Source of the DNA: Lichenicola sp964658455
GTDB taxonomy: Bacteria > Pseudomonadota > Alphaproteobacteria > Acetobacterales > Acetobacteraceae
NCBI GenBank assembly: GCA_964658455.1
Contig: CAZZZA010000120.1
Coordinates: 1 to 9,201, forward strand
DNA length: 9,201 bases
Reading direction: 5' to 3'
Part shown: one piece after another, positions 6,529-9,201 of the stretch
Layout: every line of letters starts with the position of its first letter
Position numbering within the stretch: the stretch's first letter is position 1
Notes under the pieces: model-generated
The model's database searches: none
What the model was told of the DNA's origin: nothing
What the model saw: the letters and a program-made list of their open reading frames with translations, nothing else
Program-made: the position numbers and the translations under genes

Positions 6529-6896
6529 TGACCATCACCATCTACCACAACCCGGAGTGCGGCACCTCGCGCAACACCCTGGCGCTGATCCGCGACAGCG
6601 GCGCGGAGCCGGTGGTGATCGACTACCGCCTGAACCCGCCCGGCCGCGAGACGCTGCTGGCGCTGATGCGACAAGCCGGGCTGACGCCGCGCACCCTGCT
6701 GCGCGAGAAGGGCACGCCCTATGCCGCGCTCGGGCTCGGCGACCCGACGCTGAGCGACGAGGCGCTGGTGGACGCGATGCTGGCGCATCCGATCCTGATC
6801 AACCGCCCCCTGGTGGTGACGCCGCTCGGGGTGCGGCTCTGCCGGCCCTCGCAGCTCGTGCTCGAGATCCTGCCGACCCGGGAGCGCGCGCCCTGA
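6528..6896 (+). CDS. arsC: Arsenate reductase, glutaredoxin-coupled type
   Basis: Cytosolic enzyme reducing arsenate to arsenite with glutathione and glutaredoxin, giving the substrate for ArsB. The 122-residue product carries IYHNPECGTSRNTL at residues 5-18 with catalytic Cys11. Arg59 (LLREK), Arg93 (INRPLVVTPLG) and Arg106 (RLCRPS) match Arg60, Arg94 and Arg107 of the E. coli plasmid R773 enzyme with a constant one-residue shift. It ends at LEILPTRERAP, about 19 residues before the E. coli protein (141 residues), so the C-terminal tail is absent while all catalytic residues are kept. Translation probably reinitiates at TAATG after arsR. The stop overlaps the proposed CTG start of arsB. An upstream in-frame ATG at 6423 lies inside arsR and would add unrelated residues, so it is not used. 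Confidence 0.95.
   Translation: MTITIYHNPECGTSRNTLALIRDSGAEPVVIDYRLNPPGRETLLALMRQAGLTPRTLLREKGTPYAALGLGDPTLSDEALVDAMLAHPILINRPLVVTPLGVRLCRPSQLVLEILPTRERAP
6880..6884 (+). promoter_or_regulatory. Ribosome binding site of arsB
   Basis: GGGAG inside the 3' end of arsC lies 8 bases before CTG at 6893. Together with the CTGA overlap it supports initiation at that CTG. Confidence 0.55.
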
Positions 6897-8188
6897 TCGC
6901 GCTGCTGATCTTCCTCGCCACACTGGTGCTGGTGGTCTGGCAGCCGCGCGGCCTCGGGATCGGCTGGAGCGCCATGGGCGGCGCGGTGCTGGCCCTGGCG
7001 ACCGGGGTGATCGGCTGGGGCGACGTGCCGGTGGTCTGGCATATCGTCTGGGACGCGACCTTCACCTTCGTGGCGCTGATCGTGATCTCGCTGCTGCTCG
7101 ACGAGGCCGGGTTCTTCGCGTGGGCAGCACTGCACGTCGCGCGCTGGGGCGGCGGCAGCGGGAGGCGGCTGCTGCCGCTGATCGTGGGGCTCGGCGCCGT
7201 CATCGCCGCCTTCTTCGCCAATGACGGCGCGGCGCTGCTGCTGACGCCGATCGTGGTGGCGATCCTGGCGCGGCTCGACGTCCCGCCGGCGGCGACGCTG
7301 GCGTTCGTGGTCGCGACCGGCTTCGTGGCCGACACCACCAGCCTGCCGCTGATCATCTCCAATCTGGTGAACATCGTCTCGGCGAACTTCTTCGCCATCG
7401 GCTTCGACCGCTACGCGGCGGTGATGGTGCCGGTGGACCTGGTCTCGCTCGCCGCCACGCTCGGGGTGCTGTGGTTCGCCTACCGGCGCGTGGTGCCGGC
7501 GCGCTATCCGGTAGCGCGGCTCGAGGCCCCGGCGCAAGCGATCCGCGACCGGCTGCTGTGTGCGGCCGCGTTCCCGCTGCTCGCCGTGCTGCTGCTCGCC
7601 TATGTCGTGCTGGCGCCGCTCGGCGTGCCGGTCTCGGCGGTGACCGGCGCCGCCGCCCTGGTGCTGCTCGGGCTGGCGCTGCGCGGCCGGGTGGTACCGG
7701 TCGGCAGGGTGCTGCGCGGTGCGCCGTGGCAGATCGTGGTGTTCAGCGTCGGCATGTATCTGGTGGTCTATGGCCTGCGCAACGCCGGCCTGACCGACCG
7801 CCTCTCGGGCGCGCTGGTCTGGCTGGCCGGGCAGGGTCCGTGGGCCGCGACCATCGGCACCGGCTTCGGCGCCGCGCTGCTGTCCTCGGTGATGAACAAC
7901 ATGCCGGGCGTGCTGGTGGGCGCGCTGTCGATCGCATCGGCGCACGGCATCCCGGCGGCGACGCGCGAGCTGATGGTCTATGCCGACATCATCGGCTGCG
8001 ATCTCGGCCCGAAATTCACCCCGATCGGCAGCCTGGCGACACTGCTGTGGCTGCATGTGCTGGACACCAAGGGCATCCGCATCGGCTGGGGCCAATACAT
8101 GCGCGTCGGGCTCGCCATCACCCCGCCGGTGCTGCTGGCGGCGCTGACCGCCCTGGCGCTCTGGCTGCCGGTGCTGGGGCCGGGCTGA
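6893..8188 (+). CDS. arsB: Arsenite efflux permease ArsB (proposed CTG start)
   Basis: Inner-membrane arsenite/antimonite exporter, working alone with the membrane potential or with an ArsA ATPase; no arsA is present here. The 431-residue product is almost entirely hydrophobic, with about a dozen likely membrane segments. It carries the ArsB blocks FFANDGAALLLTPIVVAIL (from residue 107), FVADTTSLPLIISNLVNIVS, SSVMNNMPGVLVGALS (Asn335-Asn336) and IGCDLGPKFTPIGSLATLL (from 367). Its length and blocks agree with E. coli ArsB (429 residues). The N terminus LIALLIF...WQPRGLGIGW aligns with E. coli ArsB only if translation starts at or next to CTG 6893. No ATG, GTG or TTG exists just upstream. The first GTG codons lie inside the first membrane segment and the first ATG (6974) lies beyond it. 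GGGAG at 6880-6884 and the CTGA overlap support 6893. Confidence 0.92.
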   Translation: MIALLIFLATLVLVVWQPRGLGIGWSAMGGAVLALATGVIGWGDVPVVWHIVWDATFTFVALIVISLLLDEAGFFAWAALHVARWGGGSGRRLLPLIVGLGAVIAAFFANDGAALLLTPIVVAILARLDVPPAATLAFVVATGFVADTTSLPLIISNLVNIVSANFFAIGFDRYAAVMVPVDLVSLAATLGVLWFAYRRVVPARYPVARLEAPAQAIRDRLLCAAAFPLLAVLLLAYVVLAPLGVPVSAVTGAAALVLLGLALRGRVVPVGRVLRGAPWQIVVFSVGMYLVVYGLRNAGLTDRLSGALVWLAGQGPWAATIGTGFGAALLSSVMNNMPGVLVGALSIASAHGIPAATRELMVYADIIGCDLGPKFTPIGSLATLLWLHVLDTKGIRIGWGQYMRVGLAITPPVLLAALTALALWLPVLGPG

Positions 8189-8199
8189 GCCGGCCGGCG

Positions 8200-9201
8200 C
8201 TACGACGCGCCGGGCGAAGATTGCACGCGCCCCCGGTCCGCGTGGCGCGCGATCAGGCCGCGCACCTGGGCGAACACCGCCGGCTCGTCCAGCGTGTAGT
8301 CGGCGCGGTCCGGCGGCTGTCCCGGCAGGTCGGTGGTGCCTTCCGGGGCGTTGAACAGCAGCGGCGTCGGCTGCTCCATCGCGCCCGGGTGATGGTAGAT
8401 CGACAGGTCGTGGCGCTGCTCCAGGTTCCAGCGCCCGGCCAGCGCCAGGCCGGGGCGGTTGCAGACCCAGCGATACTTGGCCAGCGCCGCGCCCCAGGGG
8501 GCGACGAAGAAATCCGCCTCGGCGCACCACAGCACGCTCTCCGGCACCGGGCGGCCGATCAGGTCGACCACGGTGACCCCGGCGTCGCGCGCGGCCAGGC
8601 TGGCGCGCAGCGCGGCGGCGATCCCTCGTTCCTCGGCCATGAAGCTGGAGCCGCCGCTCAGCGTGTCGCCGAAGCTGGCATAGGTGCCGTTGGCGACGCC
8701 GGAGCCGTTATGGCCGTCGATGACGATCGTCACCCGGCCGAGCGCCTCGGCCAGCATCGCGGCGAGCCGGATCGCGAAGCCCTGCATGTCGGCCAGGGTG
8801 CGGTTGCCGACCCGCAGCCCGATCAGCACCACCGGCCCGGCCTGCCGCGCGGCGCGGGCGGCGGCGGCGGTCGCCTCCCAGCAGGCGGCACGGCGCAGCG
8901 CCGCCACGATGCGGGTGCCGACCGCTGCCGGCACCGTCAGGCTCGTCACCTTCACCACCGTCCGCCGCGCCCGATACAGCGCGCCGACATGCGCGCCGAA
9001 CCCGTGCGGATACCGCTCCACCCGGCCGTCCAGTTCCGAAAAGATCGCGTCCAGCGGGCCGTAGATCTCCGGCTGGTGCGGGGTGTCGAACACCAGGCAG
9101 CGCGGCGGCGGCGCCGCCGGCGCCAGCGCCCGCACCCCGTCCAGCAGGATCGCCACGCCGCTCAGATCCTGCCAGACGAAATGGCCGAGATGGATCGCCG
9201 G
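8200..9201 (-). CDS. Unrecognised protein, possibly glycosyltransferase-like (5' end beyond right edge)
   Basis: The reverse frame ends with TAG at 8200 and stays open to the window end, giving 333 C-terminal residues. A GTG at 9154-9156 could be a start, but the 15 codons before it read PAIHLGHFVWQDLSG, which looks like genuine protein, so the gene probably continues rightward. I do not recognise the family with confidence. Visible blocks are PRCLVFDTPHQPEIYG, VVLIGLRVGNRTLADMQGFA, VTIVIDGHNGSG, and WCAEADFFVAPWGAALAKYRW followed by NRPGLAL. The AD-x-FVAPWGAALAKY block resembles the ADVVVGPHGAGL-type motif of GT61-like glycosyltransferases, which would suggest a role in surface polysaccharide synthesis; that is weak inference. 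No signal peptide or membrane segment is visible in this part. It converges on arsB, with only 11 bases between stop codons, so the two are not functionally linked by transcription. Confidence 0.75.
   Translation of the reverse strand, partial: PAIHLGHFVWQDLSGVAILLDGVRALAPAAPPPRCLVFDTPHQPEIYGPLDAIFSELDGRVERYPHGFGAHVGALYRARRTVVKVTSLTVPAAVGTRIVAALRRAACWEATAAAARAARQAGPVVLIGLRVGNRTLADMQGFAIRLAAMLAEALGRVTIVIDGHNGSGVANGTYASFGDTLSGGSSFMAEERGIAAALRASLAARDAGVTVVDLIGRPVPESVLWCAEADFFVAPWGAALAKYRWVCNRPGLALAGRWNLEQRHDLSIYHHPGAMEQPTPLLFNAPEGTTDLPGQPPDRADYTLDEPAVFAQVRGLIARHADRGRVQSSPGAS

Noticed and set aside
8178..8198. Possible hairpin or bidirectional terminator between arsB and the right-edge gene
   Set aside because: Only a six-base-pair stem and a ten-base palindrome GCCGGCCGGC with no T-tract on either strand; such GC motifs are common by chance here.
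6719..8530. 603-codon minus-strand frame opposite arsC and arsB
   Set aside because: His/Arg/Gln-rich, no motifs, and the sense frame encodes clear ArsC and ArsB.

Overview
The window is a gene-dense, very GC-rich stretch with no RNA gene, insertion sequence, CRISPR array or gene-free gap above about 60 bases. An addB gene following tsaE and a sugar nucleotidyltransferase points to an alphaproteobacterium. The GC content and the TrxR-like ferredoxin-NADP reductase fit Rhodospirillales/Acetobacteraceae; that finer placement is inference.

Left block (1-2585, minus strand): tsaE (tRNA t6A modification ATPase), a MurU-like sugar-1-phosphate nucleotidyltransferase and the N-terminal part of addB (recombination nuclease/helicase), read right to left. 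tsaE and the nucleotidyltransferase overlap by ATGA, and addB starts 7 bases further on, so this looks like one transcription unit. The AmgK-like phosphotransferase that often sits between tsaE and the nucleotidyltransferase in alphaproteobacteria is absent here.

Middle block (2648-6096, plus strand, divergent from tsaE across 62 bases): a thioredoxin-reductase-like ferredoxin-NADP+ reductase, an alanine racemase (alr/dadX) overlapping it by GTGA, and D-amino-acid dehydrogenase (dadA) 21 bases later. Alr plus DadA is the classical alanine catabolic pair: L-Ala to D-Ala, then to pyruvate and ammonia with electrons passed to the respiratory chain. A perfect GC-rich hairpin follows dadA.

Right block (6154-8188, plus strand): a compact arsenic resistance cassette, arsR-arsC-arsB. 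The predicted promoter places the transcript start at the arsR ATG, so the mRNA is probably leaderless, and an inverted repeat over the -10 is a likely ArsR operator. arsR/arsC are joined by TAATG. arsB has no usable ATG, GTG or TTG at its 5' end and appears to start at a CTG in a CTGA overlap with the arsC stop. ArsC reduces arsenate with glutaredoxin, ArsB exports arsenite, and ArsR senses arsenite.

Right edge (8200-9201, minus strand, convergent with arsB): the C-terminal 333 residues of an unrecognised protein, perhaps glycosyltransferase-like, whose frame stays open past the window end.

I found no clearly novel multi-gene system. The most useful second looks are the CTG start of arsB, the leaderless arsR promoter/operator, the reductase-alr-dadA coupling, the missing AmgK partner, and the unknown right-edge protein.
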